Part shown: in pieces, positions 11,101-17,356 of the stretch
Layout: each line of letters starts with the position of its first letter
Position numbering within the stretch: the stretch's first letter is position 1
NCBI RefSeq assembly: GCF_001591045.1
Contig: NZ_BCUA01000006.1
Coordinates: 1 to 64,000, forward strand
Length of the DNA stretch: 64,000 bases
Direction of reading: 5' to 3'
Source of the DNA: Sphingopyxis granuli NBRC 100800
GTDB taxonomy: Bacteria; Pseudomonadota; Alphaproteobacteria; Sphingomonadales; Sphingomonadaceae
Translations under genes and position numbers: made by a program
The notes under the pieces: model-generated
Told to the model about the DNA's origin: nothing
What the model saw: the letters and a program-made list of their open reading frames with translations, nothing else
The model's database searches: none

Positions 11101-11463
11101 CGCTATTATCGCAGATGGCCGCCGTGGTTTCGCAAGCCTCTTGGAACGGCGCTTATTGCAGAAGACATAGGAAGCTATGCGTTGTGCGGCTCTGGAAGGT
11201 GGTTATTCCGCCCGGCACGGACATAGATACATCCAGCCAATCCCGCCGCGTTGGCGACGTCCCAATCAATAGCTCATGCAGAGCACACGACGCTTATATC
11301 GGCACCAGAGCTGACATCGACGCGCATCGCGCAGATCCGCCAGCAGGTCGAGAAGGCGACGAGAGGCCGCGACCGTAAGAAGCTGCGATTGAATAATTCC
11401 AGTCCTCAAAGAGAAAAACAGGAAACACCGCCCTCGCCATTTAATGAAAATCCAGGCAGAAAC
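11101..11463. other. No gene recognised
   Basis: Short overlapping open frames only, with no motif, no good Shine-Dalgarno and no neighbour relation. It is probably decayed DNA between the RT remnant and the cspA promoter. Confidence 0.5.
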
Positions 11464-11492
11464 TTGACTTTTCGAAAAGGATGGCCCATATC
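11464..11492 (+). promoter_or_regulatory. Possible sigma-70-type promoter of cspA
   Basis: TTGACT at 11464-11469, 17 bases, then CATATC at 11487-11492. It would give cspA an untranslated leader of more than 100 bases, as is common for cold-shock genes. Judged by pattern only. Confidence 0.4.
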
Positions 11493-11620
11493 ACAGTTGC
11501 TAACGTCGCCTGCGACGGAATTTTGATACCCCGCTCCGGGGCGATTCTTCCCTTCTCACGCTTCCAGCTCTGTCGGTGCTTTTGCCGGCGGATATCCTGT
11601 TTTCGTGAAAGGAAACACTC

Positions 11621-11827
11621 ATGCCGATCGGCAAAGTCAAATTCTTCAACAGCGACAAGGGCTATGGCTTCATCTCGAATGAAGACGGCTCGGGCGACAG
11701 CTTCGTCCATGTGACTGCCGTCGAGCGCGCCGGAATGGCGTCGCTGGGCAAGGACCAGCGCGTCTCGTACGAACTGGAAACCGGCCGCGACGGCAAGATC
11801 TCCGCGGTCAATCTCGAAGCGGCCTGA
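11621..11827 (+). CDS. cspA: Cold-shock protein (CspA family)
   Basis: A 68-residue single cold-shock domain with both RNA-binding motifs: RNP1 'KGYGFISNE' and RNP2 'DSFVHVT'. It begins 'MPIGKVKFFNSDKGYGF' and ends 'AVNLEAA'. It binds single-stranded RNA/DNA and melts RNA structure. A GAAAGGAAA Shine-Dalgarno precedes the ATG. Only 15 bases separate it from an IF-1 gene, so the two are probably co-transcribed. The family symbol is used generically; which paralogue this is cannot be told. Confidence 0.95.
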   Translation: MPIGKVKFFNSDKGYGFISNEDGSGDSFVHVTAVERAGMASLGKDQRVSYELETGRDGKISAVNLEAA

Positions 11828-11842
11828 CCCGGCCCTTCGGCA

Positions 11843-12100
11843 ATGGCCAAGGAAGATGTCCTCAGCTTCGAGGGCTCGATCGAGGAAATCCTGCCCGACG
11901 GGCGGTTCCGCGTCATCCTTGAAAATGGCCATCGGCTGATCGCCTATACCGCCGGACGGATGCGACGCTTTCGTATCCGTTCGGTGGTCGGCGACGCCGT
12001 CCGCGTCGAAATGACGCCCTATGACCTGACCAAGGGCCGCATCGTCTACCGCGATCGCGGCCCCGGCGGTCCAGCCGGCGGCGCGCGCAAGCGCCGCTGA
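11843..12100 (+). CDS. infA: Translation initiation factor IF-1, divergent second copy
   Basis: An 85-residue S1/OB-fold protein with the IF-1 landmarks 'MAKEDVL', 'FRVILENGH', '[13 protein letters not shown]' and '[13 protein letters not shown]'. It binds the ribosomal A site with IF-3 and IF-2. It is longer than the usual 72 residues by a basic Gly/Arg tail '[13 protein letters not shown]', and several core residues differ from housekeeping copies. Its position after cspA and inside an accessory block suggests a stress-linked paralogue. The Shine-Dalgarno is weak, so translation may depend on cspA. Confidence 0.92.
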   Translation: MAKEDVLSFEGSIEEILPDGRFRVILENGHRLIAYTAGRMRRFRIRSVVGDAVRVEMTPYDLTKGRIVYRDRGPGGPAGGARKRR

Positions 12101-12124
12101 CACCTGAGAATCAAGAAGACCAAT

Positions 12125-12268
12125 ATGTTTCAGACCAACACCATTCTACCCGCGCTCGCCGGCCTCCCGCTGGCAGGCAATCCGATCACTATAGGCCGCA
12201 CGCCGCGCCGTTCGCCAACGCTCTCGCGCCGCGAACTGAAGCGGCTGATCGCCGACATGATCGATTGA
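12125..12268 (+). CDS. Small hypothetical protein (47 aa)
   Basis: A 47-residue frame, 'MFQTNTILPALAGLPLAG' to 'RRELKRLIADMID', in the same direction as infA and the next gene, with 16 bases to the latter. The second half is a basic amphipathic helix. No family is recognised. Support comes from its tight position in the cspA-infA run and clean start and stop. Confidence 0.5.
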   Translation: MFQTNTILPALAGLPLAGNPITIGRTPRRSPTLSRRELKRLIADMID

Positions 12269-12284
12269 ACGAAAGGAAAGCGCC

Positions 12285-12491
12285 GTGGCAGCAACCAGCG
12301 ACAATTATCGCGAACAGGCCGAGCGATGCGAGGCCGACGCCGCCGCGGCGGACCTGACACTAGTTCGCGAGCGCAATCTCCGTTCGGCCGCCGCGTGGCA
12401 CGCGCTGGCCAACCGCCAGTTCAAATCCGAACAGGCCCGCGCTGACAGGGATCGGCTCGCCGAAGCGGTCCGTGCCCAATGTCTCGCCTGA
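12285..12491 (+). CDS. Small helical hypothetical protein (68 aa)
   Basis: A 68-residue Ala/Arg/Glu-rich helical protein starting at GTG 12285 after a GAAAGGAAAG Shine-Dalgarno. The pattern 'NYREQAERCEADAAAADL' followed by 'RERNLRSAAAWHALA' resembles small proteins that are common in sphingomonads, with no known role. It sits in the cspA-infA run. Confidence 0.6.
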   Translation: MAATSDNYREQAERCEADAAAADLTLVRERNLRSAAAWHALANRQFKSEQARADRDRLAEAVRAQCLA

Positions 12492-12564
12492 ATCCGCGAG
12501 CGCGAACCTGAATCACCGGCACGGCGGCCGTCAGCATGACGAAAGGCCCCACCAGGACACCATC

Positions 12565-12807
12565 ATGGATATGAACCAGCTCTTCTATCATCATCAAATG
12601 GCCGTGATCGCTGCCGACCGGGCACACCGCGCCGGCGAAGCACCCGCCGGTTTCGATCTCCCGAACCATTATGCCCGGCGGATCAACCGGTTTCGCGAAA
12701 AACGCGGTCTCGAACCTGATTTTGTCGGATATAGCAGCGCGCATGCGCGGTGGCCCGTCGCGGTGATAAAGACCGGCTCGGGCGCGATCGCGCTCGACAT
12801 CGCCTAG
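12565..12807 (+). CDS. Family A small protein (short form, 80 aa)
   Basis: An 80-residue member of the 'NQLLYHHQMAL' family described in this window: 'MDMNQLFYHHQMAVIAADRA' and 'FDLPNHYARRINRFREKRGL'. It aligns with the first 45 residues or so of the longer proteins at 13825-14460 and 15790-16620, and then ends with an unrelated tail. The ATG at 12565 is preceded by AGGA. No function is known for this family. It lacks the hairpin leader seen before its paralogues. Confidence 0.7.
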   Translation: MDMNQLFYHHQMAVIAADRAHRAGEAPAGFDLPNHYARRINRFREKRGLEPDFVGYSSAHARWPVAVIKTGSGAIALDIA

Positions 12808-12896
12808 CATCGGCCTATTGTCGTATGACAAAGGCTTTCCTCGCGACCCGGGAAGGCCAATGGGGCTTCCTTTGGTCACGAGCGCAGAGGATGAAA

Positions 12897-12926
12897 GGGC
12901 TTCGCATGCAGATGCGAGGCCCTTTT
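12897..12926. terminator. Rho-independent terminator, probably bidirectional
   Basis: An 11-base stem, GGGCTTCGCAT (12897-12907) with ATGCGAGGCCC (12912-12922), loop GCAG, then TTTT at 12923-12926. A run AAA precedes the stem, so it may also stop the minus-strand operon ending at 13016. Confidence 0.8.
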
Positions 12927-13015
12927 GCGATGGAGATTTGCCCGATCGTCCGAAGTCTCTTCGCGATGGCCCGCACGATTTCCGGTGCAGCAGAAAGTCC
13001 AAATCCCGCGCGCTA

Positions 13016-13285
13016 TCAAACGCGCGGGAGCGACAGCAAAGCAGCCGGCGGGAAACCGCCACCGTCGACGGTGAGATAAAAACGCCGCGACGAGCCGTGC
13101 TGTAGCGCCACGATATCGATCCTCTCTTCCTGGAACCATATCCAGAAGCGATGAACCTCGTCCTTCGTCCAGTCGATGATCTGATCGACGAGGAACAGGC
13201 TTTCGCCGACTTTTACCGCCTCGATATGATGCGTCCGTCCGTCCATCCCGCCTTGCCGGATGCCGGTGATTTCATAATCGGCCAT
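13016..13285 (-). CDS. DUF3892-type protein
   Basis: An 89-residue protein with the DUF3892 pattern: 'YEITGIRQGG', 'HHIEAVKVGE' and a C-terminal 'RFYLTVDGGGFPPAALLSLP'. The family is widespread in sphingomonads and has no known function. It is the last gene of the minus-strand operon A1-B1-C1, 30 bases after C1, and is followed by a terminator at 12897-12926. Confidence 0.7.
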   Translation of the reverse strand: MADYEITGIRQGGMDGRTHHIEAVKVGESLFLVDQIIDWTKDEVHRFWIWFQEERIDIVALQHGSSRRFYLTVDGGGFPPAALLSLPRV

Positions 13286-13315
13286 GCCGGATGCTCCATC
13301 CCTGTGTCATGGCCA

Positions 13316-13549
13316 CTAGTAGCGAACGGGCACGATGCGAATGCGATCGATCGCGCCGGGCGACGCCCGCGACCGGGCGATCGCTTCCGTACGCAGCATG
13401 TCGAGAGTAAGCGCGTCATAGTCCTGCTCGTCGGGCTGCATGGCCAGATCGGTTTCGACGACAAGAATGACTTTGCGTGCCAGCCCGTCGATTTCCCACT
13501 CGAACCATGTGCGCGTGATATGCCGCGCGGCTTCCCGATCACCTGACAT
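13316..13549 (-). CDS. Family C small protein (C1)
   Basis: A 77-residue protein starting at ATG 13549 with GGTGAG before it. It overlaps the end of B1 by 11 bases. The C-terminal half 'YDALTLDMLRTEAIARSRA' plus 'PGAIDRIRIVPVRY' recurs in the broken copy at 16660-16900 and, more weakly, in the protein at 27713-27937 ('GAVDRFRFYRP'). No known domain is recognised. The repeated pairing with family B suggests a joint function. Confidence 0.7.
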   Translation of the reverse strand: MSGDREAARHITRTWFEWEIDGLARKVILVVETDLAMQPDEQDYDALTLDMLRTEAIARSRASPGAIDRIRIVPVRY

Positions 13550-13835
13550 GGCGCTCACCGGTCTCGGCCGCGCGCGAGCGGATTTCCCGCTCGACGAGAG
13601 CGTAGCCCGTATCGCTCAGGGTGGCGATTGCGATCGGGCGGCCGCGCAATTCGGCGCTTTCGCCATTCAGGAAGGTCAGCGCGGGATCGCGCCCGCCGAG
13701 CAACTGGAAAGCGAGCGCGCTGATCGCGCCCTGACGCTTCGCTTCTTGCGGCGGAAGCGGTGCGAAGGGCCGGCGCCGCCTGAACGGATTGGTCCGCGCG
13801 CGCGCCGCCGGCATCTCCTTGCGGTCAGGCATCAT
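13539..13835 (-). CDS. Family B small protein (B1)
   Basis: A 98-residue protein. The core 'RQGAISALAFQLLGGRDPAL' and 'FLNGESAELRGRPIAIATLS' matches the protein at 27934-28221 ('LVMGGREPAIAFLNGENVVL', 'GRPLAIATAS'). The basic N-terminus (12 or so Arg/Pro-rich residues) looks unfolded. The ATG at 13835 has GGGAGG at good spacing and overlaps the end of A1. It is the second gene of a compact overlapping operon. Function unknown. Confidence 0.7.
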   Translation of the reverse strand: MMPDRKEMPAARARTNPFRRRRPFAPLPPQEAKRQGAISALAFQLLGGRDPALTFLNGESAELRGRPIAIATLSDTGYALVEREIRSRAAETGERHVR

Positions 13836-14460
13836 TGGCTTGCCTCCCGGAATTCGCAGCGCTCTCGCGCTGACGACGCAGCGCGGCGCGGGCATCCTCG
13901 ATATTGGTATAGCGAAAGCTTCCCACGCTGAACTGGTCAACATAGCTATGGACGATGCCCTCGTCCGACTGCGGGCGGAAAGGCCGCAGATGCACGGCCT
14001 GCCGTTCGTGGGGGGGGGGCGGAGGCAGGTCGGCAGCCAGCTTCGCGAGTTTTTCCTCGTCGAGATCGAGGGCCTGGTAGATATCGTGTCCGATGACCCA
14101 CAGCTCTTCGTGGAGATCGGTCAAGCGCTCGGCTATGCCGCCCAGCGCGCATGCCGCGCGCTCGGCCTCGGTCATGGCCAGCGCCTTGTTGACGAGAAGT
14201 TCGGCAACCAGCGTGTCGCCAAGAAAAACCGGATAGTCGTCGCCCTGTGCCGAGGTCGGAGGATCCGCGCGCGGGCCGCCGTCTCGATCGGCCATGAGGG
14301 CCGGACCGACGCCGAGGCCGCGCCGCGCGCGATACTCGCCGATCCGCTTCGCATAATAGCGCGGAAGATCGAAATTGGCGTGGGGCCGCCCATCGCGGTG
14401 GGCGCGGTTCGCTGCGATCAGCGCCATCTGGTGATGATAAAGGAGTTGATTGAGATCCAC
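13825..14460 (-). CDS. Family A protein (A1), first gene of the A-B-C-DUF3892 operon
   Basis: A 211-residue soluble helical protein with no signal peptide. It aligns over most of its length with A2 (15790-16620): 'NQLLYHHQMALIAANRAHRD', 'FDLPRYYAKRIGEYRARRGL', 'FLGDTLVAELLVNKALAMT' and 'WVIGHDIYQALDLDE'. The GTG at 14460 is chosen over the GTG at 14466 because GGGAGG ends 6 bases upstream of it and because it gives the family start 'MDLNQLLYHH'. A hairpin covers this Shine-Dalgarno. No known domain is recognised. Confidence 0.75.
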   Translation of the reverse strand: MDLNQLLYHHQMALIAANRAHRDGRPHANFDLPRYYAKRIGEYRARRGLGVGPALMADRDGGPRADPPTSAQGDDYPVFLGDTLVAELLVNKALAMTEAERAACALGGIAERLTDLHEELWVIGHDIYQALDLDEEKLAKLAADLPPPPPHERQAVHLRPFRPQSDEGIVHSYVDQFSVGSFRYTNIEDARAALRRQRESAANSGRQANDA

Positions 14461-14465
14461 GTCCA

Positions 14466-14499
14466 CCTCCCGTTCAGCGGGAGCGCGATGGTCTCTCAG
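14466..14499 (-). promoter_or_regulatory. CTGAGAG/hairpin leader of A1
   Basis: On the gene strand: CTGAGAG (14499-14493), then CTCCCG and CGGGAG arms (14483-14478 and 14472-14467) around a 5-base loop. The second arm contains the Shine-Dalgarno of A1. The same arrangement precedes three other genes in this block. Confidence 0.6.
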
Positions 14500-14704
14500 T
14501 CCCCGGCAAGCGAAAGGACGCCGACGATCTCATGGAGATGGGGTAGCGGCTTCTCATTTACAAGAGAGGGGGTTCGGCCCCGTGCTTGCCGGCTCGCAAT
14601 GCTGCGGATCGACAGCGGCTTGCAGCCGACAACCGAGCGGCGCCGAAATTCAGCCTGGGTGCTTTGATAGCCGATATTGAACCCGTCGAAGAGAAAGGGT
14701 CGAG

Positions 14705-15028
14705 CTAATCACTCTGAAACTGATCGACTGAGTTCAATTGCACGCGTTCCGCGGGTGTATCCGGCGAGGCCGAATTGCATGGCGTGTGTGCACTTTGGCG
14801 CTGGCCGCGCGGCCCGTCCATATTGACGGCGCAAGCGCCCGGCAGGCGGATCGCATGCAGATCGGTCAGGCATCCGGCGACCTGCGACCAGAATTCCGCG
14901 TCCTCGATTTCACCAGCATCGCGCAGCCGGTCGATACGCCGTGCGAGAACCTCGGGCCCACGATCGCCAAACTGATTTTCGATGGCGAGGGCTTGGCCCC
15001 ACAGGTCGCGAGTGGCCTTCGTTCCCAT
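14705..15028 (-). CDS. Small hypothetical protein (DUF6961-like)
   Basis: A 107-residue protein. Its first 60 residues, 'WGQALAIENQFGDRG', 'RRIDRLRDAGEIEDAEFWSQ' and 'LTDLHAIR', resemble the small DUF6961-type proteins of sphingomonads and, more loosely, the last 60 residues of A2 ('WQIVGERLHTLHDI'). The C-terminal 40 residues look unstructured. It lies upstream of A1 on the same strand but 240 bases away, so it probably has its own promoter. The family name is from memory. Confidence 0.5.
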   Translation of the reverse strand: MGTKATRDLWGQALAIENQFGDRGPEVLARRIDRLRDAGEIEDAEFWSQVAGCLTDLHAIRLPGACAVNMDGPRGQRQSAHTPCNSASPDTPAERVQLNSVDQFQSD

Positions 15029-15459
15029 AGGTGCGACTCCAATTATCTCCCGAATATATCGCCGGCCTTGCGGGAATCCAAAATCCGGCGCGCTTCGAAC
15101 GGCTGACCAAATGTTTGGCCGGTGGCACCCCGTCGCCTCACAGCCAAGACCACAGCCGACGAGCCAGACGATTTTCGGCGATTTTCCGGGAGAGGGTCCT
15201 ATGATTCAGATCTTGGGGGGCTTGGGTGGAACCGATTCATCCGGTACCGCTCCGGGCTGCGCTGATCCTGATTCCGTTCCACACGACCGAGTCGCGGATC
15301 GCACGCAGTGACATCTGGAATGCCGTCGCGCCGCGGTTGTTCGGCTTTGGCTAAGCTCGGCCGTCTCGGCAGGCATAAGTTGAACCGCCGTCGCGGCAGC
15401 CTTCTCGATCATGTGCGGCATTTGCGTCGCGCCGGGACGGCGCGAAGCCTTTCATCGAC
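15029..15459. other. No gene recognised
   Basis: Only short frames without motifs. This is the promoter side of the 14705-15028 gene and the flank of a broken aldo/keto reductase gene. Confidence 0.5.
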
Positions 15460-15690
15460 CTAAAGCTTGCCGGTACCGAGCCACCTCACCTTCGCCGGGT
15501 CGCGGTGATCGAAGAAGCTGCTGGCCTTCCGATCGAGGGTCGCGATCCTGGCGAGATCCTCGTCGTCGAGCTGGAAGTCGAGGATCGCGAAATTCTCGAC
15601 CATGCGTTCCTGGCGCACAGACTTGGGGATCGCAACGATACCGCGGTGGTTCGCTGCGAAACGGGTCAGCGCGACCATCTGGCCTTGTAA
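15460..15690 (-). pseudogene. Aldo/keto reductase gene, C-terminal fragment
   Basis: The reading ends with the standard AKR C-terminus: 'GIVAIPKSVRQERMVENFAI' (NADPH-binding 'IPKS.R..R..EN'), then 'LDDEDLARIATLD' and 'FFDHRDPAKVRWL'. About 77 codons remain. Upstream of 15690 the frame runs into the A2 gene region on the other strand and shows no AKR sequence, so roughly the first 200 residues are missing. Confidence 0.75.
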
Positions 15691-15751
15691 AGAGCGGTTG
15701 TTCGCACCACCTACGGGGGTATCGCCAGCCTCATTTTTGCATGTTGGCGAC

Positions 15752-15782
15752 CGAGAGACTTTCGCGCTCCCGCACGCGGGAG
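15752..15782 (+). promoter_or_regulatory. CGAGAG/hairpin leader of A2
   Basis: CGAGAG at 15752-15757, then CTCCCGC (15767-15773) and GCGGGAG (15776-15782), followed by 7 bases and the ATG of A2. The second arm holds the Shine-Dalgarno-like GGGAG. Confidence 0.6.
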
Positions 15783-15789
15783 ACGGAAT

Positions 15790-16620
15790 ATGGATTTCGA
15801 TCAACTTCTCTATCATCATCAGATGGCCTTGATTGCCGTAAGCCGGGCGCGGCGCGACGGACATCCTCCGTCCAGCTTCGATCTGTCCGACTCTTATGCC
15901 AGGCGGATCGCCGAATATCGCGACCGGCGCGGTCTCGACGACGGGCCTGCCGACAAAAGGCGGCCCGGTTCCGCCCGCCTCAAAGCCGACCCGACAACCT
16001 CGGAGCAGGCTGCCGGATATGCGGATTTCCTCGGCGACACATTCATTGCCGAGCTTCTCATTCATAAGGCGCTCAGCATGACGCCCCAAGAACGCAGCGC
16101 CTCCGCACTCGAAGATATAGTCGATCGACTGGCCGAGATAGAAGAAGCGCGCTGGGTCATCGGCCGCGATATCTATCGGTCGCTCGGATACGATGAAATG
16201 GCGCTCGCAGCGCTTGCCGACAATATATCGATGGACGACGGTGGGAGCAGCAGCGCCGTCAATCCCGGCTCTGCATGGCCATCGACGGACAAGGACATCG
16301 CGCGCGGCCATACCGGGCAATTGCCCTTGGAGACTTGGCGAAACGTCAACATCCATGATGAACGCGCCGAACTCCTCCGCCAGCGGATTCGGGAGCGCAG
16401 CTTGAGCGAACAAGCCGATGCGCCTGATCGCGAACAGGTCATTTCAAGGGCGATGCTCGACGCGGAATATCGCTACGGCAATGCTTCGGAACAATTTGCC
16501 GTCGACGAGGAAGCCGGGGCGGTTCGCCTTGGCGATCGCGGGGCCGCCCATATCTGGCAAATCGTCGGCGAGCGCCTTCATACGCTCCATGACATAGGCA
16601 GGCCGCCCAGGCAGGACTAA
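15790..16620 (+). CDS. Family A protein with extra C-terminal domain (A2)
   Basis: A 276-residue paralogue of A1. The first 200 residues align with A1: 'MDFDQLLYHHQMALIAVSRA', 'YARRIAEYRDRRGLDDG', 'FLGDTFIAELLIHKALSMT' and 'WVIGRDIYRSLGYDE'. The last 60 residues, 'AMLDAEYRYGNASEQFAVDE' to 'WQIVGERLHTLHDIGRPP', resemble the separate protein at 14705-15028, so A2 looks like a fusion of two neighbours in the A1 region. The ATG at 15790 follows a hairpin leader. It converges on a broken family C gene. Function unknown. Confidence 0.75.
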   Translation: MDFDQLLYHHQMALIAVSRARRDGHPPSSFDLSDSYARRIAEYRDRRGLDDGPADKRRPGSARLKADPTTSEQAAGYADFLGDTFIAELLIHKALSMTPQERSASALEDIVDRLAEIEEARWVIGRDIYRSLGYDEMALAALADNISMDDGGSSSAVNPGSAWPSTDKDIARGHTGQLPLETWRNVNIHDERAELLRQRIRERSLSEQADAPDREQVISRAMLDAEYRYGNASEQFAVDEEAGAVRLGDRGAAHIWQIVGERLHTLHDIGRPPRQD

Positions 16621-16659
16621 TGAATTGATCGCGCGCGGCGCAACGCTGCGGAAACGACA

Positions 16660-16900
16660 AGCCAATAGCGAACGGGCTCGATACGAATGCGGTCGATTGC
16701 CCCCGGCGAGGCGTGCGGCCGACTGCGTTCGCAACCGCGCGCAAATCCTCCAAAATCAACAGATCATAGCCATTGCCGTCAGGTTGGTGTCGCTCTGCCC
16801 GGGAAGTGTTGGCCGCAATGATAAACATATAGGCATTCGAATTGCCCCGAATTCGTGGGGTGGTTTGCGCGATCCGTGGTATAAGGCCCTCATCACCTGA
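16660..16900 (-). pseudogene. Broken family C gene (C3)
   Basis: One frame carries 'YDLLILEDLRAVANAVG', which aligns with 'YDALTLDMLRTEAIARS' of C1; the match to the end of the gene, 'ASPGAIDRIRIEPVRY', is in another frame. A frameshift near 16700 therefore separates the two halves. It is convergent with A2, the family A gene of this locus. Confidence 0.6.
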
Positions 16901-16968
16901 ATTTTGAACAAGCTCCATGTGACAGAGGGACAAAAATTGTGCTCTCGCTTGATGCAGGAGCACGCACC

Positions 16969-17214
16969 ATGTGCCTCAATCAGCTACTCGAAGACGAACA
17001 GATCGCGCTGATGCGCTATTCCGCCGCGACCAAACCCTCGGAGGTCATGCGATATCGGCGCAAGATCGAAAGCCTCGGTCAGTGCTTCAAATCCTTCCCC
17101 TACCGTCACCGTCCCTATCTTTCTCCGAATGTCCGGAGCGGAGCGATCGCTTCGGCCCGCCCGCGGCGTTCGGACGAATTCTCGTATCGTATGATCGAAC
17201 GGAAGGACGTCTGA
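16969..17214 (+). CDS. Small hypothetical protein (81 aa), weakly family-A-like
   Basis: An 81-residue protein. The start 'MCLNQLLEDEQIALMRYSAA' shares the spacing N-Q-L-L...Q-x-A-L with family A, but the remainder is different and basic. ATG 16969 is preferred to GTG 16939 because AGGAG lies 8 bases upstream. One base separates its stop from the next ATG, so it leads the run into the GT4/GH130 genes. Confidence 0.55.
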   Translation: MCLNQLLEDEQIALMRYSAATKPSEVMRYRRKIESLGQCFKSFPYRHRPYLSPNVRSGAIASARPRRSDEFSYRMIERKDV

Positions 17215-17215
17215 C

Positions 17216-17350
17216 ATGGCAAAATCGCAAAAGCGCAGCAATCGCGAGATCCGCAAGCCCAAGGCAGCAAAACCCAAAGCACTCACTGCCCTTGCCGCCC
17301 AAGAGGCGTCTGCGGTGAAAATGACCGCCAAACCGAAAGGCAAGCACTGA
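17216..17350 (+). CDS. Small basic protein (44 aa)
   Basis: A 44-residue Lys/Ala-rich protein, 'MAKSQKRSNREIRKPKAAKP' and ending 'KPKGKH'. Such very basic, low-complexity proteins often bind nucleic acid, but nothing more can be inferred. It starts one base after the previous stop and ends one base before the GT4 reading, so the three genes are probably translated together. Confidence 0.55.
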   Translation: MAKSQKRSNREIRKPKAAKPKALTALAAQEASAVKMTAKPKGKH

Positions 17351-17356
17351 GATGGC

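Noticed and set aside
12818-13105. Open frame of 95 codons after the short family A gene
   Set aside because: It reads straight through a strong terminator (12897-12926), has no family features and no good ribosome-binding site.
15460-16413. Long minus-strand frame of about 317 codons opposite A2
   Set aside because: Only its last 77 codons have protein features (aldo/keto reductase). The rest is antisense to A2, whose reading is supported by its paralogue A1.
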